Assembly: GCA_965644315.1 (NCBI GenBank)
Contig: CBFFRQ010000089.1
Coordinates: forward strand, 372,001 to 436,000
Origin: Caecitellus pseudoparvulus
Taxonomy: Eukaryota > Bigyra: Bicosoecida
Direction: 5' to 3'
Length of the DNA: 64,000 bases
Notes under the pieces: model-generated
Database searches by the model: none
What the model was told of the DNA's origin: nothing
Seen by the model: only the letters and a program-made list of their open reading frames with translations
Position numbers and translations under genes: made by a program
Shown: piece by piece, positions 10,805 through 21,447 of the stretch
How the letters are laid out: the number at the start of each line of letters is the position of its first letter
How positions within the stretch are numbered: position 1 is the stretch's first letter

Positions 10805-11130
10805 GCTGCCTTCTGTTGTCCCCCTCGCCCCTGCGATGTGGCGTGTGCCTGTTGCGGGTGCGGGGAGTTTGCCGCCGCCGCCAGTCTGCAACGCCTCGCC
10901 TCAACGCGCACCCTGGCGGCAATTCAACCCTGCTGCCCAAAACTGACAGCCTGAGGATGCGTGACAGGCGCGACATGCTGCTCCCAAGTGCGGTGGGGCT
11001 GCCACCGACTGCAAACGTTTGTTTTCCTCTGCAGTGGCCTCACGAGGCCCGGCTCAGAGTGCAGCTTGGAGCCAGTCATTTTCCGCGCACTCACAGCCTG
11101 CCTTCCGGCAGTTGTCGCCGCCGCAGCAGC
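10805..11130. promoter_or_regulatory. Shared 326-bp upstream region of two divergent genes
   Basis: Lies between the start codons of the Na+/H+ exchanger (-) and the Cys-rich membrane protein (+). It must contain both promoters and 5' untranslated regions. An open frame from 10789 continues into the + gene but runs antisense over the exchanger's first exon and lacks cysteine-repeat character, so it is treated as non-coding. No clear TATA-like element is seen. Confidence 0.4.
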
Positions 11131-14100
11131 ATGGCTTCGCCCACAGCTTGCGGGTGGGGCATACTGTCCATACTGCTGTTGCAGCTGGTGATGCACGTTC
11201 GTGCCTCCATCATCTGCGAAGCGGGATTCTTCGTGAACGGCACAGTGTGTGACCTCTGTCCTGACGGGCAGTACATGCCCCGGAGCAACCACAACATGAC
11301 GTCGTGCGACGGGTGCGCCATGGGCTGGACGCCGAGAAACAGCTCCACCGCCCCTCGAATCAAGATGAAGGAGGCCTGCTCTGAGTGCCTGCCGGGGTAT
11401 GCCAAGGGCACAGTGGGGCCTGACGAGTGCACGCTGTGCTTGGCAGGGACCCGCTCAGACGACTTGCGGCAGGTACTGGAAACAACCACCGAGGTGATCC
11501 CGGGGGATCCTGATCAGGACGTGTACAATGGCCGCACAGAATGCCGCGGCTGCGTGGCTGGGCTGTACTCCGCGACGGATGGAGCGTCGGCCTGCGACGA
11601 GTGTGCCGCTGGCACAGTCACCACCTCACAAGGCAAGACGGCCTGCGATGACTGCACGCCGGGGAAGTTCACGGCCGTGAGTGGTGAAAAGGAGTGCTTC
11701 GACTGTGCCAAGGGCTCCTTCAACAATATCACTGCCGCCACCACCTGCGAACTGTGTGCTGTGGGCAAGTTCCAAGATGTGCGCGGCAGCACCACCTGCA
11801 AGGACTGCCCTCAGGGCACCGTGGCCAACTCCACACTACCGGGTGCAATCACATGCGTGGACGACGGCCCAGATAACTGCACTCTTGGCGAGCGTGCTGT
11901 CATCGTGGACCCCGGTGTGTTGACGTGCTTCGCCTGCCAAGCCGGCAGGTACAGCGACGCAGTCAACCAAACCAGCTCCGAGTGCACTGCGTGCCCGGTG
12001 GGCACCAGCACTGACTTGAACCTCGGCGCGGAAGATGTGTCGCAGTGCCTTGCCTGCAATACCGGGCGGTTCGGCAACGAAACCGGCCTGCCCGAGTGCA
12101 ACGCGTGCAGCCCTGGCTTCTACACCCCTGACAACGGGACCGCCTTCACGTCCTGCATCGCGTGTGAACCTGGCACGTACGGCTCGTCAAGTGGCATGTC
12201 TATGTGCACGGCGTGCCCAGCGGGGAGGGCCTCCTCGGCCGTCAACGCGACGACCAATGAGACGTGCGCACTGTGCGAGTCTGGCAAGTATTCAAGCGAC
12301 GTCGCGGGCTCCACATCGTGCGAGTCCTGCCCGCCCTCCAAGGTGACGTCCGGCTCGGCACCAGCAGGGGCCAGCGTGAACGACTTCAACATCGTGTGCC
12401 TGGACCCCAGCACGTCCCCCACAGCCACGCCCTCCTCCACACCTTCCTCGACGCCCAGCCACACCGCCAGCTCCACGGCGTCGCCCACTGGCACGGCGAC
12501 GCCCTCACCATCGGGCACGGCGACACCCAGTCAGTCCCCTACACACACTGCCACGGCCAGCAGCACAGCCTCCAGCACTGCCTCGCCCAGCGTCACTCCC
12601 AGTGGCACTGCGAGTGGGTCACCCACAGCCTCTGGCACACCGTCCCAGTCGACATCCCCCACTGCCACGTCAAGCGGCACACCCTCCTCCACCGCCACGC
12701 CCAGTGCTTCGCCATCTGCGACGCAGTCACCCACACGCACTGCCACGCCCAGCAGCACAGCCAGTAGCACTGCCTCGCCTACTGGCACTCCCAGTGGCAC
12801 TCCCAGCGTCACACCCTCCTCCACCGCCACGCCAAGTGCTTCGCCATCTGCGACGCAGTCATCCACTGCCACCCCTACCAACACACCCTCCTCCACCGCC
12901 ACGCCCAGTGCTTCTTCAACCGCGACGCAGTCACCCACACGCACTGCCACGCCCAGCAGCACAGCCAGTAGCACTGCCTCGCCCACCGTCACTCCCAGCG
13001 GTACTCCTACTGGGTCCCCGTCGGCCACTGGCACGCCATCGCAGTCAATGTCCCCCACTGTCACTCCCAGCGGCACAGCTTCCCCTTCTGCCACGCCAAG
13101 TGCTTCGTCGTCTGCGACGCAGTCGCACACTGCCACCCCCACGGGGACGCCGTCTGCTTCCGTGTCACCGGACGAGACGCCGACACAAACTCCCAGCCAG
13201 AGCATGACTGCGTCACCCTCCAGCACTGCGGCGGCGTCCGGCCCCGCCACGCCCAGCAGCACAGCCTCCAGCACAGCCACGGGCTCGCCGTCGTCGTCAC
13301 ACACCGCAGCCCAGACACCGCTGGCCTCGGAATCGCCCACCGCCACGGTGACCGCCACTCCTGACAGCACACGCAGCACAGGCACCCCATCCCCCTCCCC
13401 CAGTGTCTCCACCACCCCCGGCATGCCAGGCTTCGGCACCCACACACCCTCGCCCTCACCCTCCCCGTCCGTGTCAGCCAATGACACGGCGCCTGCAGCG
13501 GCTGCCGTGCCCAAGGCAGAGCCCCCCGTGTCTGGCGGCGGCATCGCAGCCATCATTGTCGCCTTGATCGTGCTGCTGGTGCTGGTGCTGCTGCTCCTGG
13601 CCTACGCTCGTTACCGCCAAGTGCGCCGCCGGTGGCAGGACGGACACCGCATGTCTGTCGCACCAGTGCGGCCGCCGCCTGGAAGCGGGCGTGACATCGT
13701 CAACCCTCTGGCAGCCGCAGGCGGCGGCGCGGTGCTGCAGCAGGCGACGGGCCCACCAGCCCTGGCTGCTGGCGGCAACAGCGCCATGGCGGCAAAGCTT
13801 GCCGGGCGTGAGCTGCAGGCGCCCTCCTTCGCAGAGTGGGTGCGGTCGTCCAAGGTCCGGGCGCAGTTTGACGCAGAGAGCCGCGGTGTGGCGTCGGGCG
13901 GGGGCGACGGGGGCACACCCGGTGCCGCTGCGCCAGCCGTGCCGTCCTTGGCCGACGCCGTGACTGGCCGGAAAGGCAGCATGTTCGAGGACTCCCTGGA
14001 GATGCGGCGCATGGACCAGCGCGCAGGGAAACTGCAGAACTTCCAGGGCACCTCCACCCGCATGATTTTCCGGCCCTCACAGCTGACGGCAGCGCACGGG

Positions 14101-14208
14101 GGAGACGTGTCTCGCCAGGCGTCCACAGAGGCGGCGGCCGCCAGTACACAGCCCACGGCGCCAGGCTCTGCACAAAGCAGGGTGAACCCCATGCTGGCCA
14201 GAAAATGA
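11131..14208 (+). CDS. Cys-rich GCC2/GCC3-repeat type I membrane protein with Ser/Thr-Pro stalk
   Basis: 1,025 residues from the ATG at 11131, chosen because it opens on a signal peptide (WGILSILLLQLVMHVRA). The ectodomain to about residue 425 is a chain of cysteine-rich repeats of the ephrin-receptor-like/GCC2_GCC3 type (C-x2-C-x-G-x-[YF]-x8-C-x2-C; for example CAAGTVTTSQGKTACDDC), with N-glycosylation sequons. Residues about 430-790 form a low-complexity stalk of TPS/TPT/TAS units, likely heavily O-glycosylated. One membrane helix follows (GGGIAAIIVALIVLLVLVLLLL), then a basic stop-transfer RYRQVRRRW and a cytosolic tail of about 200 residues without a kinase or other known domain. Proteins of this build are numerous in protists; adhesion or surface-sensing roles are inferred only. 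The stalk DNA is a degenerate repeat (12,400-13,480). Confidence 0.85.
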   Translation: MASPTACGWGILSILLLQLVMHVRASIICEAGFFVNGTVCDLCPDGQYMPRSNHNMTSCDGCAMGWTPRNSSTAPRIKMKEACSECLPGYAKGTVGPDECTLCLAGTRSDDLRQVLETTTEVIPGDPDQDVYNGRTECRGCVAGLYSATDGASACDECAAGTVTTSQGKTACDDCTPGKFTAVSGEKECFDCAKGSFNNITAATTCELCAVGKFQDVRGSTTCKDCPQGTVANSTLPGAITCVDDGPDNCTLGERAVIVDPGVLTCFACQAGRYSDAVNQTSSECTACPVGTSTDLNLGAEDVSQCLACNTGRFGNETGLPECNACSPGFYTPDNGTAFTSCIACEPGTYGSSSGMSMCTACPAGRASSAVNATTNETCALCESGKYSSDVAGSTSCESCPPSKVTSGSAPAGASVNDFNIVCLDPSTSPTATPSSTPSSTPSHTASSTASPTGTATPSPSGTATPSQSPTHTATASSTASSTASPSVTPSGTASGSPTASGTPSQSTSPTATSSGTPSSTATPSASPSATQSPTRTATPSSTASSTASPTGTPSGTPSVTPSSTATPSASPSATQSSTATPTNTPSSTATPSASSTATQSPTRTATPSSTASSTASPTVTPSGTPTGSPSATGTPSQSMSPTVTPSGTASPSATPSASSSATQSHTATPTGTPSASVSPDETPTQTPSQSMTASPSSTAAASGPATPSSTASSTATGSPSSSHTAAQTPLASESPTATVTATPDSTRSTGTPSPSPSVSTTPGMPGFGTHTPSPSPSPSVSANDTAPAAAAVPKAEPPVSGGGIAAIIVALIVLLVLVLLLLAYARYRQVRRRWQDGHRMSVAPVRPPPGSGRDIVNPLAAAGGGAVLQQATGPPALAAGGNSAMAAKLAGRELQAPSFAEWVRSSKVRAQFDAESRGVASGGGDGGTPGAAAPAVPSLADAVTGRKGSMFEDSLEMRRMDQRAGKLQNFQGTSTRMIFRPSQLTAAHGGDVSRQASTEAAAASTQPTAPGSAQSRVNPMLARK
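12400..13480 (+). repeat. Degenerate low-complexity repeat encoding the Ser/Thr-Pro stalk
   Basis: Imperfect short repeats such as GCCACGCCCAGTGCTTCG and CCCAGCAGCACAGCCAGTAG recur through this part of the Cys-rich gene and encode TPS, TPT and TAS units. Several longer blocks are nearly identical copies (around 12,680-12,790 and 12,880-12,990), which indicates recent unequal exchange. All changes keep the reading frame. Confidence 0.8.
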
Positions 14209-14282
14209 GCCGTGCTGGGGCGGGGCACAAAGCCTGAAAGTGTGCATAGTGGGCGTGCGTGGCCAGGTCGTTCGGCTTGAAT

Positions 14283-17200
14283 TCAAGATAGTGCTGACAG
14301 CAAGGCTTCCAGCTTGGGGCACATGACCACCAAGTGCTTCTGCTTGCTCACCTCCAGCGCCGCGGCGATGGAGGACCGCAGGCCCTGCGCGCTGAAAATG
14401 GCGGCGGTGCCGCCGGCGTGCTTGGCCATGGCGCTGACGGTGTCAATCAACACCTGTGGCTGTGGCTGCTGCTTCTGCATCTCCTCCCGAATGCTGAGGG
14501 AGAGGCGGGAAAGGACGGGGGGCGCGTTGGCGAATTCCCGCGCCAGGTCTGGGGAACGCGTCACCAACGTGTTCAGCGGCTGGAACAGCCCCTCCACCAC
14601 CCTACTGGAGGCGAACACGGCTGAAATGGAGTTGATGCTAGTGCTTTCGCTGGCCAGGTGGGTCGCCACCTGCCCTGTGCGGTCGGCAGCCACCCACGCC
14701 GCCAGCGCCTGCAAGGCAGACGACTCCCAGCCAGTGGAACTCAGCAGGCGCAGGTACAGGTCCACACCGCCCGCATCCCACAGCGCTTCGTGGGACGCGC
14801 CGCCAGCTTGGGCTTGCTGTGTGAGCAGCATGATGGCAAAGGGCTGCAGGGGGCTGCCTTTGCGGAACGCCAGCGCCCGCAGCGGCAGCAGAACACCCGC
14901 CGAAGCCGCATGGCGGCGGCGAGAGCGGTCGACGAGGCACAGCAGCAGGAGTGCGTTGAGGACTTGCTCCTGCATGTAGGACTGCAGGGGCGTGAACTTG
15001 ACGTGGCTGGGGCAGGGTGCGCGGGGAATGCCAAAGGCGTCCCGCTGTGTCAGCCCAGTGTTGCGGGCGAGAAACGTCACCAGCGCCTCCACGCCTTCAG
15101 CCGCCGTGATGGCACGCTGGGCGCCTTCGCCCCGCACCAGCAGGCGCAGTGTGTGCAGGACATGCTTCACGAGGGGCGCGTACAGGGGGTGCCACAGCAG
15201 GGCCGAGGGGGCGGGGCGCATGACGAGAATGAGCGTCGCCACAACACTGCGCGTGCCCACTGCGTCGCACAGCTGCACGCCGCCACTGGCCAGGTAATTC
15301 ACCGTGTCCAGCAAGAGACGCATGTCCCGCAGCACAGAGGACAGCATGGACTTGACATGCTGCGGCAGGGGGGGCAGTGCTGCCCACGGGTCGCGTGCCA
15401 GCTCCGCGGGGGGCGCGCCCTCGTTCACTGACGGCAACGTTGCAAGCTGGTCCATCGTCGTTGGCGACATGGCCTTGGGCAGGCTGCCCTGCAGGAACTG
15501 CACCTGAGCACTGCCCTGCATGAGGGAATTCTTCGTGTCTTGCGCCACCTCCCAGCCCTGGCAGGCGGCCTCGGAGCCTGCCGACACGGCAATGTCCAGC
15601 ATCGTGTGCGGCGCCCAGGACACGGCGGAGTTCGCAGAGGCGGCGCGGCGGTGGCCCACCCGCCGTGGCGGGGGCCTGCGGGCCAAGGTGCCCCCGCCCT
15701 CCTCCCCTCCTGAGCTGGAGTCGTCGCTGCCAGACGCGATGGCGCCGTAGGCGAAGCGATCCAGCTCGGTCGTGCCGGTCGCTGTGCGACCACGTCCGCT
15801 CCGGCCGCCTGGTCGGGTCAGCGACCGCGACCTGGGCCGCAGGGTGCTGGCTTGTTCCTGTGCGATGTGGCGGGCCACGCTGAACAGGGTGACTGCCGAG
15901 TGTGCCGTGACGCCCCCCCGTGGCGCCTGGCGGCTGGACAGGGGGGATGTGGAGGGACTGCGGTCGGCGAGGGACATGCCGCGCCGGATGGCAGCCGGTG
16001 TGGAGTTGGGCGTGCCGCCCGACGCGCGTGCCTTGGTGGGTGGGGTGTGTGCGGCGGCCTCCAGGGGGCGGTGTCCGCCCCCCCGTTTCCGCCGGGCGGC
16101 GTTCAGGGTGGCGTGGGCACCCCCCCCGTGGCGCCGAAAGGCATCGGGCGCCAGGGTCCACTGCGCCGCCATGGTGCTGCGTGGGGCGTGTTGCATCTTC
16201 CGTGGGGGGCTGCTCTTCGTGCGTGCTCGCAGCGGGTGGGGCACAGTGAGGGAGTCCGAGTCACTGTCCTCGTCCGCCCACTTGGCCAGGGCGCTGCTGA
16301 CTGCAGGTTTGCGGGCGGGCTCGCCACTGGGGCTGCGGGGTGTGGAGGGCGCCTCCTCTTCGCCACTGGACTCTGACCCAGAGCCAGCCTGCACCCCCTC
16401 CTCCAACGCGTGACACAGCACGTTGCAGGCGTAGTAGAAGCCAGCCCGCAGTGCTCGCACGATGGGCGGCAGCGCCCCCGCTCGCACCAGCAACCGCCGC
16501 AGCTCATCGTGCGACACCACCACGCCAGACTCCTCCGTGACCACTGCCAGGAGGCCGTGCACGCCCACACGCAGCAAGGCCTGGTCCAGGCCGCCTTGCA
16601 CTGCAGTTGCAGCGGGTTGGGCCGTCCCCGCTGGCGAGGGGGGGTACTCTGCCTCCCCCATGCTGCTGGCGATGAGGGGCTTCATGCCGGCGTTCAGCTT
16701 CAGTAGGTCGGACGTGTCCTCCGCATCCAACGTGTCGTCAGACGCCTTGCCAGAGGGCACGAAGGGGGTGTCCATGCCCCCGGCACCTGCCAACTGCAGA
16801 GCTCCGATGACGGGGGCCGTGGGGGTGCTGCCATGGGCCGGGCTGCCTGGCGCGCTCCCGTCACTGCCCGTCGCGTGCATGAGCTGCACGAGGGCCTGCA
16901 CGCCGCCACACCCCACGAACACACGCAGGTTGCTGGCGTCCCCCACCGCCACCCTGTGGATGAAGCGAGCCGCCTGCAGTCGCACACCGGCCGGGAAGGA
17001 GCTGCCCGTGAAGCGCAGGATGATGGGCAGACCGCCCACGAAGCACACGGTGGCGACACGACTATCCTCATCTGCCACCAGGGTGTTCAGCACCCGCAGT
17101 ATCCACTTGGTGGCACGGGGGGAGGCTCCCCAAGCCTGCAGCAGTGCAAGCAAGGCGGGGATGCCGCGGCGCTCCACGCACGCCTGCCGCATTTGAGCCT

Positions 17201-19777
17201 TGTCCTTCAGCAGACTGAACAGCGCCTCCATATTCCGCACCAGCACGTCATGCGCCACCTGTGTCGCCTCCAGACGCCCAAGCAGAGTGCTGAGAGCGGT
17301 GGAGAACTGCTGGTACAGGGCGGGTTCGAGGCCCCCTGCCTCGCGGCGGGAGGGGGCCTGCGGAAGACACCGCACGAACCCGGGCACACGCAGGGAGGAG
17401 GAAGACTTGGAGGGCTGCAAGGGGGGGTGAGGGGTGGTGGCGGTCTTTGTCGCCGGCGCTGCCCTGGTCCCCCCCGCGTCCCCCCCGTCACTGTCACTGT
17501 CCGCCCAGCCAGCCAACGCGCCGGCTGTTTGGGTCTGCCCAGTGCCGCCCGTCGGTGCAACTTGTGCTGCCTTGCCCTTGGCACTGGACAGGGCGGCCTT
17601 CCAGTCGTCGTCATCGGAGGAAGAGTCGGCCATGGCGGCAAGGGGTGCAGGGGGGGGCTTGGCGGGGCGTGGGGCCAGCGGACGTGCGTCGTCGGAGTCA
17701 CTCGTGGAGGCGTCAAACGCATCTCGCAGGGCTGCAGCGGAGACCGCACCCCCCTTGCCCTTCAGCTTGGCAGCCAGTTGCGCCTTGAGGTCGGCGACAC
17801 CCCCCCCTGCCGGCCCCTTGGAGGGGGGTGCGCCCCCAGCTTCCACATCCCCGCCCCCAGCTCCAAAGTCCCACACCTCATCGTCGTCCCCACTGCTGCC
17901 ATGTGCTCGCCCCGGCCCGCCACTGGCCCCCCCTGATCCCCCACTTGACGAGCGTCCCACATCCCGAGGCAGCGTGCGGGATGCGAACCCCGGCGGGCCC
18001 AGGCGAATCTTCGGCCGAGGGGGGCGGGGCGCGCCGCTCTGCCACGCATCAATGTCCGCCTTCGTCACCGTGCCGTGCTTGGGCAGCTTGCGGCGCAGGG
18101 TCACTCCAGGTGCCAGGGGGGCACCGTCTCGTGCCGCGGCGTCCGCTGAGGACACGGCGGAGGGTGTGGCGGGGAGGCCGCCTTGGGCTGGGTCTGCACC
18201 CGACTCTGCCGCCGCCGCCTCCTTGTGTTCCAGAACAAGCCCCCGCACAGCCATGGCCTGCGCCGCGGCCTGCAGGTCTGACCAGTTCTTGGCCTGTTCC
18301 AGGGAGATGGCGATGGGGCCCGCCTGGTCCGGGGGCGCGGCAGACGGGGACACGGGGAGTGGCGTCTTGGATGCGAGGATCTCCAGCTGCTCGTCACTGT
18401 CCTCGTCGTCGTCGTCCGCCGCGTACATGACGCCCATGGCCAGGGCGGAGGCCTTCTCCTCCGTCAACAGGCGGGCCGCCTCCAGACCCCCCGCCACCAC
18501 AGCACCCCCCTCCGCCCCCATCCGCTGCCGCATGGCCTCCGTGAGGAGTGAGCCACTAGCACCGCCAGAGCCCCCCCCCTGGGCCTGCCCTGATGCCCCC
18601 TCCGCAGGCACCACCCCCTTGTCAAAGTCCCAGAAGCCATCGCTGTGCTCGCTACCCCCCTCCGAAGCCACACTGCCGGCAGCGGCAGAAGTTGGCGGCA
18701 GGGGAGGTGGTGCCACAGGGGGGATGCCACCGCCGCCGCCGCCGCCGCCGCCAGTGCTTGAGGACGGACTGGGGGGGTCCACCGCGATGCTGGATGCCGC
18801 CACTGCCTGAGCTGCCGCCCTGCCGTTGGTCTGGATCCACGCCTCGCCGATGAGCTCCTTGGCGGTCTTGCGGAAGGAGGGCGTTTTCTTGAAGCACTCG
18901 GTGAGAAACGCCCTCAAAGTCGGGCTCGCGAAGGGCGGCAGGGGGGGACACGGGTCCTGCACGATGCGGAACAGCGCCGACATGGGCTCCAGATCGAAGT
19001 ACGGCGGTTCCCCCGTGATCATCTCAATCACCGTACACCCGACAGCCCAGATGTCCGAAGCAGCCGACGCGCCAGACATCTCCACCACCTCTGGAGCCAG
19101 CCAGTACGGCGTGCCTGCCACGCCCATGTCCCCGTCCGTCGCGTCCACCGCCACGCCAAAGTCCGCCAGCTTAATCGTGCCCTGCCCCGTCACCAGCAGG
19201 TTGGCGCCCTTGATGTCGCGGTGCACCACACCCTGCTCGTGCAGGTAGGCGAGTCCACGAAGAATCTGCACGGTGTACATGGCAGCCACCTGCTCCGACA
19301 GAGGTCCGAACATCTTGATGAGGGACAGAATGCTGCCCTGGTCCACGTACCTGTGAAGGGAGCCGAGATGTTGGGGGGTGGGTGCTTTGTGTGTGTGGCT
19401 CACACAGTCATGCCAGGCGCCGCCTCACGCACTCCATCATGATGAAGAGCGAGCCCGTGGAAGCATGACTCCCGTAGTACTGCACGATGTTTTCGTGGCT
19501 CAGTCGCTTCATCAAGTCGATCTCCGCCTGCGCACAGCGCGGCAGGCGCGCGGCAGTGCAGCGTTAGTTTCGCCGGCGTTTCAGCCAGCCATACCTGCAA
19601 AGCAGCGCTCTCCCCCTCATCCATGCGAGACACAGCCATGTGCTTCACGGCGCAGGAAGATCCCCGCGTCTGGTCCATGCCAAGGTACACGATGGCAAAC
19701 CCTCCACGCCCCACCTCCCTGCCCAGCTTGTAGTGCGACACTTGCGTGCCGGCCGGCAGCGGCTTGGGAGCTGGCAT
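14283..19777 (-). CDS. Ste20/MAP3K-epsilon (Cdc7-type) protein kinase with armadillo-like C-terminal region, three exons
   Basis: Serine/threonine kinase of 1,781 residues. Exons are 19595-19777, 19433-19527 and 14283-19350; introns start GTATGG and GTGCGTGAGG and end GCGCAG and TTCACAG, phases 0 and 2. Splicing restores a complete kinase domain: glycine loop G23-RGGFAIV, lysine K45, alpha-C E63, IMMEYVDQGSI across exon 2/3, HRDIKGAN with D138, DFG at 156-158 and GTPYWLAPEVVE. Sequence is closest to plant MAP3K-epsilon and fungal septation-network kinases (Cdc7/SepH), which act in cytokinesis and growth signalling and likewise carry helical repeats C-terminally. A Ser/Asp/Gly-rich linker (about 300-690) is followed by an armadillo-like region (LLGRLEATQ onward), a second disordered stretch and another helical block. 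Substrate and pathway role here are inferred. Confidence 0.88.
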
Positions 19778-20037
19778 GGCGCTGCAGCGAACGGGCGGCC
19801 CACAACGCGCAGCGGTCTGGTCCGCCGCTGAAGCTGGAGCCTGTCGCCGCCAGCCTTTACAAGGGGCAGCGCAGCCCCGCTCTTACACGACATGAATTTA
19901 GACGCAGAAGTACAGTGTGGCATCGCGAGGGAAGCGTTGTCAAGGCATTGCGGTGGACGCTGGGCAGCAGCCTGTGGCACGAAACGGCATTTATCTGAGA
20001 CAGCGCCATCTTCCAGTGTGGAGGGAGTGCTTTTCAT

Positions 20038-20525
20038 TCATGCCTGCCCTGGAGCCGCCTGAACACCAGCGCCGCCTGCTGGCTGGTTCGTCTCAGACGT
20101 CGACTCAGCCAACACCTCCCCCGCTGTCTTGCCGTCTGCATCCGTCACAGACTCGTCTGCCCCTGCCGCGACCAACATCTCGAAGCATGCCCTGCTGCCA
20201 CTCCTGGCAGCCGCGTGCAGCGGCCCAGTCTTGCCCACTGGCCCGTTGGCGCTTGCGCCCGCTCCCAGCAAAGTTTGCAGCACATCCACATGTCCACCTG
20301 CAGCAGCCGCCTCAGCTGCCGACACGTCGTCCTTGTTCTTCGTGTCCAGGAAGGAAACTTGGAAAATCAAACCCTTTACCCTCTCCAACTTACCCTCACC
20401 CGCGGCAGCCTGCAGAGGGCCGGGGGAAAGAGAAGCTTACATGCGGAAATTGCCCCGCCACGCCAAAGCTGCAGCCTCACGATGAGGGAGTCAGAGGCAG
20501 AGGGCCCTGCACTGGAACTACCCAT
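20038..20525 (-). CDS. Small ankyrin-repeat protein, two exons
   Basis: 138 residues. Exon 1 is 20481-20525 (MGSSSAGPSASDSLI), the intron 20410-20480 (GTGAGG...CTGCAG, phase 0), and exon 2 20038-20409. The splice joins DSLI directly to AAAGEGKLERVKGLI, giving a textbook first ankyrin repeat; two more follow (DDVSAAEAAAAGGHVDVLQTLL and TGPLHAAARSGSRACFEMLV), then an incomplete one (GADESVTDADGKTAGEVLAE). Ankyrin proteins of this size act as protein-binding adaptors, and no partner can be named. The N-terminal MGSSS is compatible with N-myristoylation, but that is a weak inference. The start codon is about 225 bp from the hAT insertion, so the transposon sits in or near its promoter. Confidence 0.75.
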
Positions 20526-20750
20526 GACACGGGGCATCTTCATAGCCATCTTGTAGTGCAAAGAGCTGGGGTGCGCCTCGATGTTTGTGAGCTTCGCGAC
20601 ACTTGGTTGGTATTGCTGTGTCGAGTGGAAAACGTTGCACGTGGCTGCAAGTCCAGGCGCCTTCGGGTGGGTTGCGACACTGGGAAAAGTAAGACGGAGA
20701 CGGGGCATGGTGTGACACGCTCGTGCAGGGGGCATGGTCATGGTTTGCAT

Positions 20751-20758
20751 TTTGGCAG
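20751..20758. repeat. hAT target-site duplication, left copy
   Basis: The octamer TTTGGCAG directly precedes the left inverted repeat and is repeated exactly at 24899-24906 after the right one. Eight-base duplications are the rule for hAT elements. Confidence 0.95.
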
Positions 20759-20780
20759 CAGGGATCGTCAGGGTGTCCGG
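20759..20780. repeat. hAT left terminal inverted repeat
   Basis: 22 bp, identical to the reverse complement of 24877-24898. It begins CAGGG, the common start of hAT ends. Confidence 0.95.
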
Positions 20781-21447
20781 CTCCGCACCCTTCGGGTGTC
20801 CGGCTGAAGGGGGCCTTCGGCCCCTCCAGCTGGACACCCGGGTGTCCGGGAACTGGCCTTCGGCCAGTTCTTGAACCCCCCCTCAAAGACCTCAATAAAC
20901 GATATCCTGTGGTCCATTGCAGCGCCTTATGGGTAGAATGCGTCTTTTTGTGTCATCCTCTGTGAATCTGTGTCCGTTTGAATGCGCTTCAAGTGAGATA
21001 CCCAATCCTTGGCAGAGCACGCAAGCAACTTTATGGTCATATTTGATTATTTGTACAGATATTGCTGCAGCTTTGCATCTGGGCAGGCAATCTTGTCCTA
21101 CTCAACACGGTACCAAGCCCAAATACTGCAAAATGTGTGCGATACTGCTTGTACGGCACTGTTTTGGTTGGCGTGGTGATCTGTGGTCTGTGTGGTGTCG
21201 CTTGCCTGGATGCCCAGAGCTCCGCGTACGCCCTCCTGTACAAGGAGCGAAAGCCATGAGGGGTGGAAATAGTATGCAGACACACTTTGCGATGAAACCT
21301 TGCCCAAATCGCGCAAAAGGGAATTAGTATCAAGCAGGAGAGGCGCCTCCATTGAGCTCCCGGATCCACCCGCCTGGACCATCCTTGAAACTTGTCTCCG
21401 CAAGCAGTGTCTCGGGCCTGAAAAGAAAGCCCGCCAAGATCAGTGCC
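20781..21447. other. hAT left subterminal non-coding region
   Basis: Between the terminal repeat and the transposase stop. The outer 110 bp are rich in GGTGTCCGG copies and in inverted GAAGG.../...CCTTC stems that could form hairpins. The inner 500 bp are AT-richer with no supported gene; the small open frames there are not conserved. Confidence 0.6.

Noticed and set aside
10789-11130. Upstream extension of the Cys-rich protein to the ATG at 10789
   Set aside because: It would run antisense over the exchanger's first exon and bury the signal peptide inside the protein; the ATG at 11131 starts directly on the signal peptide.
12531-13556. 341-codon minus-strand open frame opposite the Ser/Thr-Pro stalk
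   Set aside because: It is the complement of the low-complexity repeat (Val/Gly/Asp-rich) with no start context or domain; the plus strand has signal peptide, cysteine repeats and membrane helix in one frame.
17434-18810. 458-codon plus-strand open frame inside the kinase gene
   Set aside because: Antisense of the Ser/Asp/Gly-rich linker; composition is typical of a GC-rich shadow frame and the kinase is conserved on both sides.
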